NCBI GenBank assembly: GCA_002717285.1 | Contig: PBDF01000011.1 | Span: forward strand, 62,001 to 126,000 | Length of the DNA: 64,000 bases | From: Magnetovibrio sp. | Lineage (GTDB): Bacteria; Pseudomonadota; Alphaproteobacteria; Rhodospirillales_A; JABHCV01 | Direction: 5' to 3' | In this document: piece after piece, positions 40,460 to 48,805 of the stretch | Position numbering within the stretch: position 1 is the stretch's first letter | Layout: each line of letters opens with the position of its first letter | The notes under the pieces: generated by a model | The model's database searches: none | What the model saw: the letters and a program-made list of their open reading frames with translations, nothing else | Told to the model about the DNA's origin: nothing | Translations under genes and position numbers: made by a program

Positions 40460-41665
40460 GTGGCAAAGCGAGTTTTATTAATTGTTTCAGGAGGTATTGC
40501 AGCTGTTAAATGCCCAGATTTGATTCACAACCTAAGTGCACTCAACATTTCTACACGCTGCATCCTTACAACCAATGGAGCTGAATTTATTACTCCCTTG
40601 TCTTTGGCTACCTTTAGTGGTGACAAAGTCTATAACGATCTATTTTCCCTAACTGATGAAAGCCAAATAGGTCATATAGAGCTTTCACGTGAGGCTGATC
40701 TGGTCCTTGTAGCTCCAGCAACAGCACATATACTAGCCCGCATGGCAGCCGGCCTTGCAGACGATCTTGCAACAACAGTTTTGCTCGCTACAGACAAACC
40801 GGTAATGGTAGCTCCATCCATGAATGCCCGAATGTGGGAGCATGATGCAACGATACAAAATATTAACGTACTAAAAAAAAGAGGTATCAAGGTCATTGGT
40901 CCTAATGAAGGTGAAATGGCTTGTGGTGAATTTGGTTTTGGTCGGATGTGCGAACCCAGTGAAATAAGCCAAGCAGTCAGAAAATATTTTTTTCAAGGAA
41001 ATCGTTTAAATAATAAAAGGGCCTTGGTAACTAGTGGACCAACAATAGAGGCTATTGACCCTGCACGTTACATAGCGAACAGATCATCAGGTAAACAGGG
41101 GCATGCTATTGCCAATGCACTTGCCCAACTTGGTGCAGAAACAACTCTAATTTCTGGCCCTAGTAATGAACCGGATCCCTCTGGGGTCTCAGTAGTGCGC
41201 ATTCAAAGCGCACGCGATATGCTCATAGCTTGCAAAAAAGCATTGCCTGCAGATATTTTAGTTTGTGCTGCAGCTGTTTCTGACTGGCGAACACTAAAAC
41301 AGTTTCAACACAAATTAAAAAAAAACGAACTAGAAAAAAATATCCTTGAGCTCACCCCGAACCCGGATATTCTTATGGATCTATCAAAGCCCTCAAAAAA
41401 CCGACCTTCCCTTGTTGTAGGCTTCGCTGCTGAAACAAACGATATTATCACCAACGCAACAAAAAAAAGGGTTTCAAAAGGATGTGATTGGATCGTTGCA
41501 AATGATATATCAAATAGTTCTAATACTTTTGGGGGTGAAAACAACACAATAAACCTAATTACTCCCAATGGAGTTGAAAACTGGCCGAATATGTCTAAAC
41601 CTCAAGTAGCAGAAAGGCTTGCTTTCCGAATTGCTGATACTCTTGATCAATTAGAGAAAGGGTAA
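40460..41665 (+). CDS. coaBC: Phosphopantothenoylcysteine decarboxylase / synthetase
   Basis: CoaBC makes 4'-phosphopantetheine from phosphopantothenate and cysteine in coenzyme A synthesis. The N-terminal CoaC flavoprotein (residues about 1-185) has SGGIAAVKCPDLI, APSMNARMW and the catalytic-Cys loop EMACGEFGFGRMCEP. The C-terminal CoaB part has TSGPTIEAIDPARYIANRSSGKQG (residues about 192-215) and VCAAAVSDW. The start is a GTG at 40460 with AAGG upstream. It ends four bases before dut. Confidence 0.95.
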   Translation: MAKRVLLIVSGGIAAVKCPDLIHNLSALNISTRCILTTNGAEFITPLSLATFSGDKVYNDLFSLTDESQIGHIELSREADLVLVAPATAHILARMAAGLADDLATTVLLATDKPVMVAPSMNARMWEHDATIQNINVLKKRGIKVIGPNEGEMACGEFGFGRMCEPSEISQAVRKYFFQGNRLNNKRALVTSGPTIEAIDPARYIANRSSGKQGHAIANALAQLGAETTLISGPSNEPDPSGVSVVRIQSARDMLIACKKALPADILVCAAAVSDWRTLKQFQHKLKKNELEKNILELTPNPDILMDLSKPSKNRPSLVVGFAAETNDIITNATKKRVSKGCDWIVANDISNSSNTFGGENNTINLITPNGVENWPNMSKPQVAERLAFRIADTLDQLEKG

Positions 41666-41669
41666 AAAT

Positions 41670-42119
41670 ATGTGTAGCCTTCATATTAAAATTAAGAGGT
41701 TACGAAATAGTGATGGCCTTGATCTTCCCTCCTACGCCACAACACATAGTGTTGGAATGGATTTACAAGCTGCTACAGTAGGTCCATTGACGGTTGATCC
41801 TGGTGAACGCGTCAAAGTGGCAACAGGTATCGCTATTGCTTTACCTCCAGGTTATGAAGCTCAAATCAGGCCCCGCTCAGGCCTTGCTCTCGAGCATGGC
41901 ATTACTGTGCTCAACGCAATTGGCACCATTGATTCGGACTACCGAGGTGAAATAGGGGTCCTTCTTATAAATCATGGAGATAAGAAATTTGTCATTAAAC
42001 GCGGCATGCGTATAGCGCAAATAGTCTTTGCAAAAGTCCACCTGGCTGACTGGAAAGAAGTCGCACAGCTACCGGAAAGTACACGCAACAAGGGTGGTTT
42101 TGGATCAACGGGGACATAA
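41670..42119 (+). CDS. dut: dUTP diphosphatase
   Basis: Dut hydrolyses dUTP to dUMP. The 149-residue trimeric dUTPase shows all five motifs: GMDLQAA, RPRSGLA, GTIDSDYRGE, RIAQIVF and the C-terminal GGFGSTG. It follows coaBC by four bases, an order common in Alphaproteobacteria. Confidence 0.96.
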   Translation: MCSLHIKIKRLRNSDGLDLPSYATTHSVGMDLQAATVGPLTVDPGERVKVATGIAIALPPGYEAQIRPRSGLALEHGITVLNAIGTIDSDYRGEIGVLLINHGDKKFVIKRGMRIAQIVFAKVHLADWKEVAQLPESTRNKGGFGSTGT

Positions 42120-42130
42120 AGAGGTTTAAT

Positions 42131-42586
42131 ATGTTAAAATTATCCAAAAAAATGCTTTTCGCCATTGAGGCCGTTCTAGATATAGCATACCATGCAAGTG
42201 ATTTGCCTGTACAAAATAGTGAGATAACCCGTCGCCAAGACATACCACGACGCTATCTTGAACAAGCGTTACAGCAACTCGTGCATCAAGGTATTTTGAT
42301 AGGAGTAAGGGGCCCCCGCGGAGGTTATCGACTAGCACGTGAGCGTCGTCAAATTTCTGTAGGAGACATTGTTCGTGTTGTCCATCACATGGAAGCCAAA
42401 GACGGCACCAATCTTGACGTAGGGCTATCAGAACTTGGCACCAGAGTTGTCAGGCCAATGTGGATGAAATTACAGGCTAACATTTTACAAGAGCTGGATA
42501 AAATTTCGATCGATGAATTGTGTGATAATGCTGCCAAAATCAATATTATCAGCGAAGGAAAGACCAATATGGACTTTTCTATATGA
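42131..42586 (+). CDS. Rrf2 family transcriptional regulator
   Basis: This is a 151-residue winged-helix regulator. The DNA-binding part is LSKKMLFAIEAVLDIAYHA through PRRYLEQALQQLVHQGIL and the wing GVRGPRGGYRLAR. Fe-S-sensing Rrf2 proteins such as IscR, RirA and NsrR carry three clustered cysteines. Here I see a single cysteine near residue 132, so Fe-S cluster sensing looks unlikely. It follows dut by 11 bases and precedes the MoeB/ThiF-like gene. Targets are unknown. Confidence 0.86.
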   Translation: MLKLSKKMLFAIEAVLDIAYHASDLPVQNSEITRRQDIPRRYLEQALQQLVHQGILIGVRGPRGGYRLARERRQISVGDIVRVVHHMEAKDGTNLDVGLSELGTRVVRPMWMKLQANILQELDKISIDELCDNAAKINIISEGKTNMDFSI

Positions 42587-42744
42587 CCAAATACTCTTTA
42601 ACTTATTATATTAGTTTATTAGACACACTCCATAGTAAGAGACCACGTTTTGACCCATTCATGTTTGTGTTGCTAGCGACTGAAACTGAGGATTTTAGAC
42701 AGAAACTAAAAACTTATTAATAAAACATTTTTTCCGACTATTTT

Positions 42745-42767
42745 TCCAATGTGAATTGGATTTTATT
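42745..42767 (+). terminator. Probable terminator after the ubiE-to-rrf2 run
   Basis: TCCAAT (42745-42750) and ATTGGA (42755-42760) form a perfect 6-bp stem with a GTGA loop followed by TTTTATT. The stem is AT-rich and lies about 160 bases after the Rrf2 stop, so strength is uncertain. I see no gene in the surrounding gap (42587-42812). Confidence 0.45.
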
Positions 42768-42812
42768 ATTTGATTTATCGCAACTTTTTGCTCGCACAGA
42801 AAGATTTGATAT

Positions 42813-43619
42813 TTGAAATTTAATGAACAACAAATAACACGTTATTCTCGTCACATCCTGCTAGATCAGATTGGCGGTGCAGGCCAAACTTCGTTAGTAA
42901 ACTCAAAAGTTCTGGTTATTGGAGCTGGTGGCCTTGGTTCGCCCGTAGTTTTATATTTGGCTGCTGCAGGAGTTGGAACTATTGGCGTCATTGATGATGA
43001 TTTCGTTGAGCTATCAAATCTTCAGCGACAAATCCTACACAAAACTCCGTCTATAGGCTGTGCTAAGGTCCTCAGTGCTAAAAAAACTATTGATGAGATT
43101 AACCCTGAAGTGAAGTTAATACCTATTCAAGAACGTTTAGGGCCGGATAATGCTCTAAATATAATATCACAATATGATCTGATTGCAGATGGCTGTGATA
43201 ATTTTGAAACACGTTTTCTTGTAAATGATGCATGTTTTTTTTCGAACAAGACACTAGTGTCAGCTGCTATTCTTCAATTTGATGGACAAATTTATACTTT
43301 TAAACCCAATAAAAAAGATGCCAAAGGAAATCGTCTTCCTTGTTATCGTTGTCTGTTTCCTGAGGTCCCACCTACAGCTGAAATGCCAACCTGTTCAGAA
43401 GCTGGAGTATTAGGTGCACTATGTGGTACGATTGGCTCATTACAAACTACAGAAGTAATCAAAGAATTACTTGGCATTGGTGAGAGCCTAGCAGGCTCTC
43501 TAATTATTTATGAAGGGCTATCATCTACTTTTAGAAAAATCACAATTAAGGCTGATCCAGATTGCCCACTATGTGGTTCAAATCCGAGAATTTTAGATTT
43601 ATCCTATCATGTCAAATAA
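42813..43619 (+). CDS. MoeB/ThiF/HesA family sulfur-carrier adenylyltransferase
   Basis: This is an E1-like enzyme that adenylates the C-terminal glycine of a ubiquitin-like sulfur carrier (MoaD or ThiS) for molybdopterin or thiamine synthesis. The 268-residue protein has QQITRYSRHILLDQIGGAGQ, the ATP motif VIGAGGLGSPVVLYLAAAGVG and DDDFVELSNLQRQILH. Zinc ligands are CYRC and CPLC, and there is no rhodanese domain. The start is a TTG at 42813, chosen because the family N-terminus begins there and no ATG is near. It overlaps the DsrE-like gene by 11 bases. Confidence 0.86.
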   Translation: MKFNEQQITRYSRHILLDQIGGAGQTSLVNSKVLVIGAGGLGSPVVLYLAAAGVGTIGVIDDDFVELSNLQRQILHKTPSIGCAKVLSAKKTIDEINPEVKLIPIQERLGPDNALNIISQYDLIADGCDNFETRFLVNDACFFSNKTLVSAAILQFDGQIYTFKPNKKDAKGNRLPCYRCLFPEVPPTAEMPTCSEAGVLGALCGTIGSLQTTEVIKELLGIGESLAGSLIIYEGLSSTFRKITIKADPDCPLCGSNPRILDLSYHVK

Positions 43620-44049
43620 GCGTCCAGAAAAAATTTCCATCATAATATTCTCTGGAAATTTTAATAAAATTCATTATGCACTTGCAATGGCGAGCGCAGC
43701 TGCATCAATTAATATCCCTGTAACACTTCTTTTCACCATGGAAGCAACAAGAGCACTTTTAGCTTCACCCAAAAACGCTTGGCAAAAGATGCCAGCAGGG
43801 GGATCATTTAAAATAGAAGAAACTGGTGATGATGTAGATAAGGTACTCAAAAAGAATAAAGTTGCGTCTTTTGAAGAATTACTTCAAGCATGTGTTAGTT
43901 TAGAAGTTAAATTTATGATCTGTGAAATGGGACTAAGAGCGTTGGAGATAGATAGTAAAGCGATACGAAGCGATATTCCTATAAAGACCGGGGGTTTGGT
44001 AACTTTTTTTAATGATGCATCTGCAAATGGCCAAATGATTATTATTTAG
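43609..44049 (+). CDS. DsrE/DsrF-like protein
   Basis: This 146-residue protein has the DsrE fold: SIIIFSGNFNKIHYALAMASAAASI near residues 10-34 in pieces, IPVTLLFTMEA, SFEELLQACVSLEVKFMICEMGLRALEI and a C-terminal GGLVTFFNDA. Such proteins bind or relay sulfur through a cysteine; Cys90 or Cys100 is a candidate. It overlaps the sulfur-carrier adenylyltransferase gene upstream, which suggests a shared sulfur-transfer role. The function is inferred. Confidence 0.75.
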   Translation: MSNKRPEKISIIIFSGNFNKIHYALAMASAAASINIPVTLLFTMEATRALLASPKNAWQKMPAGGSFKIEETGDDVDKVLKKNKVASFEELLQACVSLEVKFMICEMGLRALEIDSKAIRSDIPIKTGGLVTFFNDASANGQMIII

Positions 44050-44056
44050 CTCATAA

Positions 44057-45040
44057 TTAAAGTACATCACACAAGACCCTATCAGGTGGTTTATGACCGT
44101 CAACAAAGGTCTTTATATTCACCAAAACTTTTTCTCCCATATCAATTCTCCCCTCGTAGGTGGCAGAACCCATATGTGGTAGCAATATAACATTATCTAA
44201 CTTATTTAGTTTTGGATTAACCGCCGGTTCATGTTCAAAAACATCTAGGCCCGCTCCAGCAATTTCCCCAGCAACCAGCATACGTGTCAGAGCTTCTTCA
44301 TCAATTACCTCTCCGCGAGATGTATTAACAATAACAACATGTGGTTGCAGTAACTTCAAGCGATCTGCAGATAGCAAATGAAAAGTTGCTGGTGTGTGGG
44401 GACAATTTACAGAAATAATATCAACCCTTGAGAGCAATTGATCAAGGCTTTCCCAATAGGTAGCCTCTAGCTCCTCTTCCACATCAGAGTGAACTCTATT
44501 GCGATTATGGTAGTGGATCGAAAGTCCGAACCCTTTGGCACGTCGGGCAACTGCACTACCGATCCGACCCATTCCAATTATCCCTAGGCGCTTTCCATAG
44601 ATGCGGTGACCTAACATCCAGGTCGGCGACCAACCCTGCCAAGCCTCTGAACGCAATGCACGTTCTCCCTCTGCAATCCTTCTGGGCACAGCTAAAATAA
44701 GAGCCATGGTCAAATCTGCTGTATCCTCCGTTAAAACGTCTGGCGTGTTGGTTACAGTAATGCCCTGTTGCCGTGAACACTCAAGGTCAATGTGGTCAAC
44801 GCCCGTTCCATAATTTGCAATTAAACGCAGGTTTTTTCCTGCCTGAGAAATAATTGAGGAATCAATTCTATCTGTAACGGTTGGCACTAACACATCTGCC
44901 ATCTTTACCGCCTGAATCAAATCCTTCTGCATCATTGGTTCATCGCTCAGATTGAGGCGCACGTCAAAAAGCTCCATCATACGGGTTTCTATAGTTTCCG
45001 GGAGCTTGCGTGTAACTACTACAATAGCTTTCTTAGACAT
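44057..45040 (-). CDS. D-2-hydroxyacid dehydrogenase (glyoxylate/hydroxypyruvate reductase type)
   Basis: This 327-residue NAD(P)-dependent enzyme has the signature LGIIGMGRIGSAVARRAKGFGL (given as residues about 151-172), NYGTGVDHIDL, VNTSRGEVIDEEAL and the catalytic Arg-Glu-His set (NCPHT, AGLDVFEHEP, LLPHMGSAT). It resembles GyaR/GhrB-type reductases. The exact substrate is not determinable from sequence. It is convergent with the DsrE-like gene and divergent from the SH3 gene. Confidence 0.88.
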   Translation of the reverse strand: MSKKAIVVVTRKLPETIETRMMELFDVRLNLSDEPMMQKDLIQAVKMADVLVPTVTDRIDSSIISQAGKNLRLIANYGTGVDHIDLECSRQQGITVTNTPDVLTEDTADLTMALILAVPRRIAEGERALRSEAWQGWSPTWMLGHRIYGKRLGIIGMGRIGSAVARRAKGFGLSIHYHNRNRVHSDVEEELEATYWESLDQLLSRVDIISVNCPHTPATFHLLSADRLKLLQPHVVIVNTSRGEVIDEEALTRMLVAGEIAGAGLDVFEHEPAVNPKLNKLDNVILLPHMGSATYEGRIDMGEKVLVNIKTFVDGHKPPDRVLCDVL

Positions 45041-45155
45041 TGGTAACCCCTAGTAAACCTTTTATACTCATGATATATTAACCGGCTTAAGCCTGCTGGG
45101 GCAACACGTATCCTAGAAACAAGACAACCGGCCGCCTCTCTAAGAATTAATTATT

Positions 45156-45671
45156 ATGTTATTAAATCGAATTTTATTTACTTTTCTTTTGTGCTTTATA
45201 ACCTACTTTTGTGTTTTACCTAATCTGGCTTCAAGTGTTTCAGCAGAAGAGCCAGGCCTTCCACTACCCCGCTTTGTTAGCCTACGTAATGACCAAGTAA
45301 GACTGAGAACTGGGCCAGGTGTACAATATCCCATTGAATGGGTTTATCAACGCCGACACCTACCTGTTGAAATTATCGCAGAATACCGTACTTGGCGAAA
45401 GATTCGTGACTGGCAAAGCACTCAAGGTTGGGTTCATAAAGGTATGTTATCTGCCCGTCGCACAATCATTATTACTGGAAAACGACGATCATTACGCAGT
45501 AAAGCTGATGCTAAAAGCGCACCTGTTGCTGAGATTGAAGTTTCGGCAATCGCAGATCTAAAAAAATGTCCCAAGGAAAGTGGTTGGTGCCTTATTGAGT
45601 CAAAAAAAATTAACGGTTGGCTCAGAAAGGTTGAGTTTTGGGGTGCATACAGAAACGAGAGTCTTAAATAA
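45156..45671 (+). CDS. Exported SH3-domain protein
   Basis: This 171-residue protein has an N-terminal signal (about residues 8-30) and two bacterial SH3-like repeats. The first is FVSLRNDQVRLRTGPGVQYPI with TQGWVHKGMLSARRT, and the second has RSLRSKADAKSAPVAEIE with GWCLIESKKINGWLRK. Such proteins are common next to this dehydrogenase gene in Alphaproteobacteria. They may bind the cell wall; the ligand is unknown. It ends 14 bases before the convergent DUF3501 gene. Confidence 0.8.
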   Translation: MLLNRILFTFLLCFITYFCVLPNLASSVSAEEPGLPLPRFVSLRNDQVRLRTGPGVQYPIEWVYQRRHLPVEIIAEYRTWRKIRDWQSTQGWVHKGMLSARRTIIITGKRRSLRSKADAKSAPVAEIEVSAIADLKKCPKESGWCLIESKKINGWLRKVEFWGAYRNESLK

Positions 45672-45684
45672 CTAATTTTGAGTA

Positions 45685-46269
45685 TTAATCAAAATCTGTA
45701 GCAAGAGCAGCACGAATCTCCTCGGGTAGGATTGCCATATGCCCATATTTGTTGTGATTAATGCTTATCATCACTTTATTATTAGGATCTCTGAACTCAC
45801 TAATCTGTTCATCGGAGAATGGAAAGTGAATGAATTGGATAGATGAGGCTTTTCCATCAGCATCCGTACGATCGACATCCTCTTCAGGTATACCCTTAAT
45901 TATATGATTTCCAATCGTAATGTTTAACGTATCTTCAACACCACCTAGACCACTCAACAAAGCTGCCCGGCGACCAGGATCATCAACTTCAAACATTAAG
46001 GTCACTACCAGCTCATGGCCATTTGGAACAAGAGGTGTATAAGCATTTAACTCATCATCAATCTGATCTTCACCACCCTTTTCAATAAACAACATTTCAT
46101 GGATTTGATGCCACATTGTCTCATAATTTTCAAAATAACAAGTAGCATCAGGACCAACGCTTATACGTCTGTTCTTCTTCATTTTGGTAATTGACTGACG
46201 GCTTTCTTTTCTAACTTTTCCGTAAGCGACCATGTCAAGTATATCTTCGCGCTTCAGCTTTTTTGGCAT
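45685..46269 (-). CDS. DUF3501 family protein
   Basis: I start it at the ATG at 46269 (MPKKLKREDILDM), eight bases after the Fe-S gene stop, with AGGGA upstream, giving 194 residues. A longer frame overlaps the Fe-S gene. It has no obvious signal or membrane segment. The segments RRISVGPDATCYFENYETMWHQIHEML (about residues 32-58, in pieces) and HYPF/HFPFSDEQI-like motifs match DUF3501. The family commonly travels with a GlpC-like Fe-S protein and rubrerythrin, as here. Its biochemical role is unknown. Confidence 0.85.
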   Translation of the reverse strand: MPKKLKREDILDMVAYGKVRKESRQSITKMKKNRRISVGPDATCYFENYETMWHQIHEMLFIEKGGEDQIDDELNAYTPLVPNGHELVVTLMFEVDDPGRRAALLSGLGGVEDTLNITIGNHIIKGIPEEDVDRTDADGKASSIQFIHFPFSDEQISEFRDPNNKVMISINHNKYGHMAILPEEIRAALATDFD

Positions 46270-46276
46270 AATTTTT

Positions 46277-47614
46277 TTATTCCCTGTAAGAAATCGCCAT
46301 AAGTTCAATTGGGTGTTTAACCTGTTCTGGGCCGTTGGTAAATTTCTTTGAATTTATTTGTTCAACCCCTTGCAATATATGATCCTGCGCTAAAAGGCAC
46401 TCTGAAACTACATAGCGTGAAGCTTTTTTCGCTGATTCTCTAGCAACTGGTTTCCCAACTTTAAGTGCTGTTTCAAAATTATCTTTCATTATACCCCAAG
46501 ATCCCCCGTGGCCAGAACAACGCTCAATTACATCAACCTGCGTATTCGGGATCAGATTCAGCATATCTGCGCCTTTTCGACCCATATTTTGAGCTCGGGC
46601 ATGACAAGCAATGTGAATTGTGATTCCCCCATCGACAGGCTTTAAACCAGGGGCAATGCCCTCTTTAGCTGCAATGTCAATTAGATACTCACTGACGTCG
46701 AATGTTGCACTTGATAGTTTTTTAATGTTTTCATCATCCGGCTCAATTAACGGCCACTCAAACTTTAACATCAAAGAACAAGATGCAACGAGACTAACCA
46801 CATCGTAACCTTTTTCTATCCACCCCACCATTTCAGCTGCTATTTTTTTTGCATTTTCAGCTACTCGCTTAATATCTCCATGCTCTAATTGAGGCATACC
46901 ACAGCAACCTGGATAAACAAAATGCGTTTCAACTCCATTTTTAGCTAACACCTCTGCAGACGCAAGACCTAGCTCTGCTTTGTTGTATTCGCTTGTACAA
47001 GTTGAATAAATAATCGCTTTACGACCATACGCTGGCGCATCAGTGTTAATCGAGATGGGAACAGTACGTTTACTCAAGAGTTTATTATTAAATTTGGGTA
47101 ATGCAGCATTCTTGTCGATTCCCATAACTCCCTGCATCAATGGTCGTGTAATGGAATTGGTTGTAGATGACGCCCAATTTGCTAATTTCGAAGCAGAGCA
47201 ACCCAATTTTCCATTACGATCAGTTTCCGTGATTTGCCTGCGCATGGTTGAGGATTTGCCTTCCTTTAGTTGCACCGCTCGATATCTCAACATTAAGTGA
47301 GGGAAATCTAGATCAAACTCGTGTGGCGGGACGTAGGGACATTTTACCATGAAACACATGTCACATAATGTGCAAGCATCAACTACTGATTTAAAATCAT
47401 TACTATTGACACTATCTAATTCTCCAGTCTCAGAATCATCAATTAGATCAAAGAGTCTTGGAAAGCTGTCACATAGATTAAAGCATCGACGACAACCATG
47501 ACATATGTCAAATACGCGTCTCATCTCTTGATCAAGTCTATCTGGGTTATAGTAATCACTTTCGCGCCAAGGTATTTTATGGCGCTCTGGAGCTCCCAAT
47601 CCTCCTTCATTCAT
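46277..47614 (-). CDS. GlpC/heterodisulfide-reductase-like Fe-S protein
   Basis: This 445-residue protein has two N-terminal [4Fe-4S] ferredoxin-like motifs (CHGCRRCFNLCDSFP and CTLCDMCFMVKCPYVPP) and two C-terminal CCG-type cysteine regions (VYPGCCGMPQLEHG and ERCSGHGGSWG). This is the layout of GlpC and HdrD-like subunits that pass electrons between flavoproteins, quinones or thiols. No catalytic flavoprotein partner is adjacent in this operon. It sits behind a strong terminator after rubrerythrin and leads DUF3501, so it may depend on read-through. It probably belongs to an oxidative-stress or iron-responsive module. Confidence 0.86.
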   Translation of the reverse strand: MNEGGLGAPERHKIPWRESDYYNPDRLDQEMRRVFDICHGCRRCFNLCDSFPRLFDLIDDSETGELDSVNSNDFKSVVDACTLCDMCFMVKCPYVPPHEFDLDFPHLMLRYRAVQLKEGKSSTMRRQITETDRNGKLGCSASKLANWASSTTNSITRPLMQGVMGIDKNAALPKFNNKLLSKRTVPISINTDAPAYGRKAIIYSTCTSEYNKAELGLASAEVLAKNGVETHFVYPGCCGMPQLEHGDIKRVAENAKKIAAEMVGWIEKGYDVVSLVASCSLMLKFEWPLIEPDDENIKKLSSATFDVSEYLIDIAAKEGIAPGLKPVDGGITIHIACHARAQNMGRKGADMLNLIPNTQVDVIERCSGHGGSWGIMKDNFETALKVGKPVARESAKKASRYVVSECLLAQDHILQGVEQINSKKFTNGPEQVKHPIELMAISYRE

Positions 47615-47654
47615 TTTTAAATTTCCTAAAGATAAATCAAATAACCAAATGTTT

Positions 47655-47690
47655 GAAAAAAGGGGGGCATATTTTTTGGCCCCCCACTTT
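47655..47690 (-). terminator. Strong Rho-independent terminator between rubrerythrin and Fe-S genes
   Basis: On the minus strand GGGGGGC (47685-47679) pairs perfectly with GCCCCCC (47668-47662) around a 10-base loop, followed by TTTTTT. It would make rubrerythrin mostly monocistronic, with reduced read-through into the Fe-S and DUF3501 genes. Confidence 0.88.
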
Positions 47691-47710
47691 GAATGTTAAT
47701 CAATCAAGTA

Positions 47711-48127
47711 TTACATTCCATCCAGAGCTTTCTGGAAGCGTCCGGCGTGAGATTTTTCAGCCTTGGCAAGTGTTTCAAACCAATCAGCTATTTCATCAAA
47801 CCCTTCATCACGTGCCGTTTTTGCCATTCCCGGATACATGTCAGTATATTCATGGGTTTCGCCGGCAACGGAAGCTTTTAGGTTAGAACTGGTTTCACCA
47901 ATAGGTAAGCCAGTAGCAGGATCACCAGTTTCTTCAAGGAACTCCAGATGGCCGTGAGCATGGCCGGTTTCTCCCTCTGCAGTTGAGCGAAAAACTGCAG
48001 CTACATCGTTATAACCCTCAATATCGGCCTTTTGCGCAAAATACAAGTATCGACGATTTGCTTGAGACTCTCCGGCAAAAGCATCTTTTAAGTTTTGTTC
48101 AGTCTTAGAATCTTTTAATGAAGGCAT
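47711..48127 (-). CDS. Rubrerythrin
   Basis: Rubrerythrin is a diiron peroxidase that removes hydrogen peroxide. I use the ATG at 48127, which follows GGAGAAAAA, giving 138 residues; a TTG at 48139 lacks a ribosome site. The ferritin-like four-helix bundle has ligands in FAGESQANRRYLYFAQKA, EGETGHAHGHLEFLE and ETLAKAEKSHAGRFQ (two ExxH motifs). There is no C-terminal rubredoxin domain, so an external electron donor is needed. The Fe-S protein downstream is a candidate donor by position only. An Irr-box-like palindrome lies upstream. Confidence 0.93.
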   Translation of the reverse strand: MPSLKDSKTEQNLKDAFAGESQANRRYLYFAQKADIEGYNDVAAVFRSTAEGETGHAHGHLEFLEETGDPATGLPIGETSSNLKASVAGETHEYTDMYPGMAKTARDEGFDEIADWFETLAKAEKSHAGRFQKALDGM

Positions 48128-48218
48128 TTTTTTCTCCAATTATACTTTTGTTGACTGGGAGGCTACATAACCACCCTTTCTAAAAGCAATATGGAGACTG
48201 AATTAAACAAAGTCAATA

Positions 48219-48235
48219 TTTGGAAACATTCTAAA
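48219..48235. promoter_or_regulatory. Irr-box (ICE)-like palindrome upstream of rubrerythrin
   Basis: TTTGGAA-ACA-TTCTAAA is a 7-3-7 inverted repeat with one mismatch, matching the TTTAGAA-N3-TTCTAAA pattern known for Irr binding. It lies about 92 bases upstream of the rubrerythrin ATG. On the minus strand it is immediately followed by TTGACT, then CATATT at 17 bases, a plausible promoter. The irr gene itself ends 22 bases away. Regulation is inferred. Confidence 0.65.
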
Positions 48236-48256
48236 TTGTATTATAAACTATTGATA

Positions 48257-48676
48257 TTAATAATCATTATCAACATGAGCTATTGTAACTACAACATCAA
48301 CACTTTTTATTTTTGTGCCCTGAGGAGCCTCAGGTAATTTGCCTAATGTAATCATTCCATCTGGAATATCGCCTAATTTTCCATCCTTCTCAAAATAGAA
48401 ATGATGATGGCTTTTCGTATTTGTATCAAAATATGATCGATTGGCATCCACAGTAATCTCACGTAACATTCCAGCATCCGTAAACTGATGCAAAGTGTTA
48501 TACACCGTTGCAAGAGATACTGAAATTTTCTCCGATATGGCCTCTTTGTATAAATTTTCTGCTGTTACATGCCTATTCTCACCTTGAAATAACAACTTGG
48601 CTAAAGATACGCGTTGTCTGGTCGGACTTAGACCAGCTGACCTAATATGCTCAATAAAATAGCTATTGGGATGCAT
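48257..48676 (-). CDS. irr: Fur-family regulator, Irr type
   Basis: Irr is the haem-responsive Fur-family regulator of Alphaproteobacteria. I start it at the ATG at 48676, behind AAGGAG, giving 139 residues; an upstream TTG at 48715 has no support. The winged helix is LSPTRQRVSLAKLLF through SVSLATVYNTLHQFTDAGML. The His-rich metal/haem region SHHHFYFEKDGKLGDIPDG (His90-92) is the Irr form, and the CxxC zinc motifs of Fur are absent. It is transcribed towards rubrerythrin, its probable target. Confidence 0.88.
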   Translation of the reverse strand: MHPNSYFIEHIRSAGLSPTRQRVSLAKLLFQGENRHVTAENLYKEAISEKISVSLATVYNTLHQFTDAGMLREITVDANRSYFDTNTKSHHHFYFEKDGKLGDIPDGMITLGKLPEAPQGTKIKSVDVVVTIAHVDNDY

Positions 48677-48805
48677 AATGGCTCCTTTTGATTTAGACAA
48701 AGGTAATTTCTTCAACCTATAACAATACCTTAATAGATATTAAATTTGAAAAAAACTACAACCGCAAGAGAAAATAAAAATTTTCTTATAAATCACACAA
48801 GCTAA

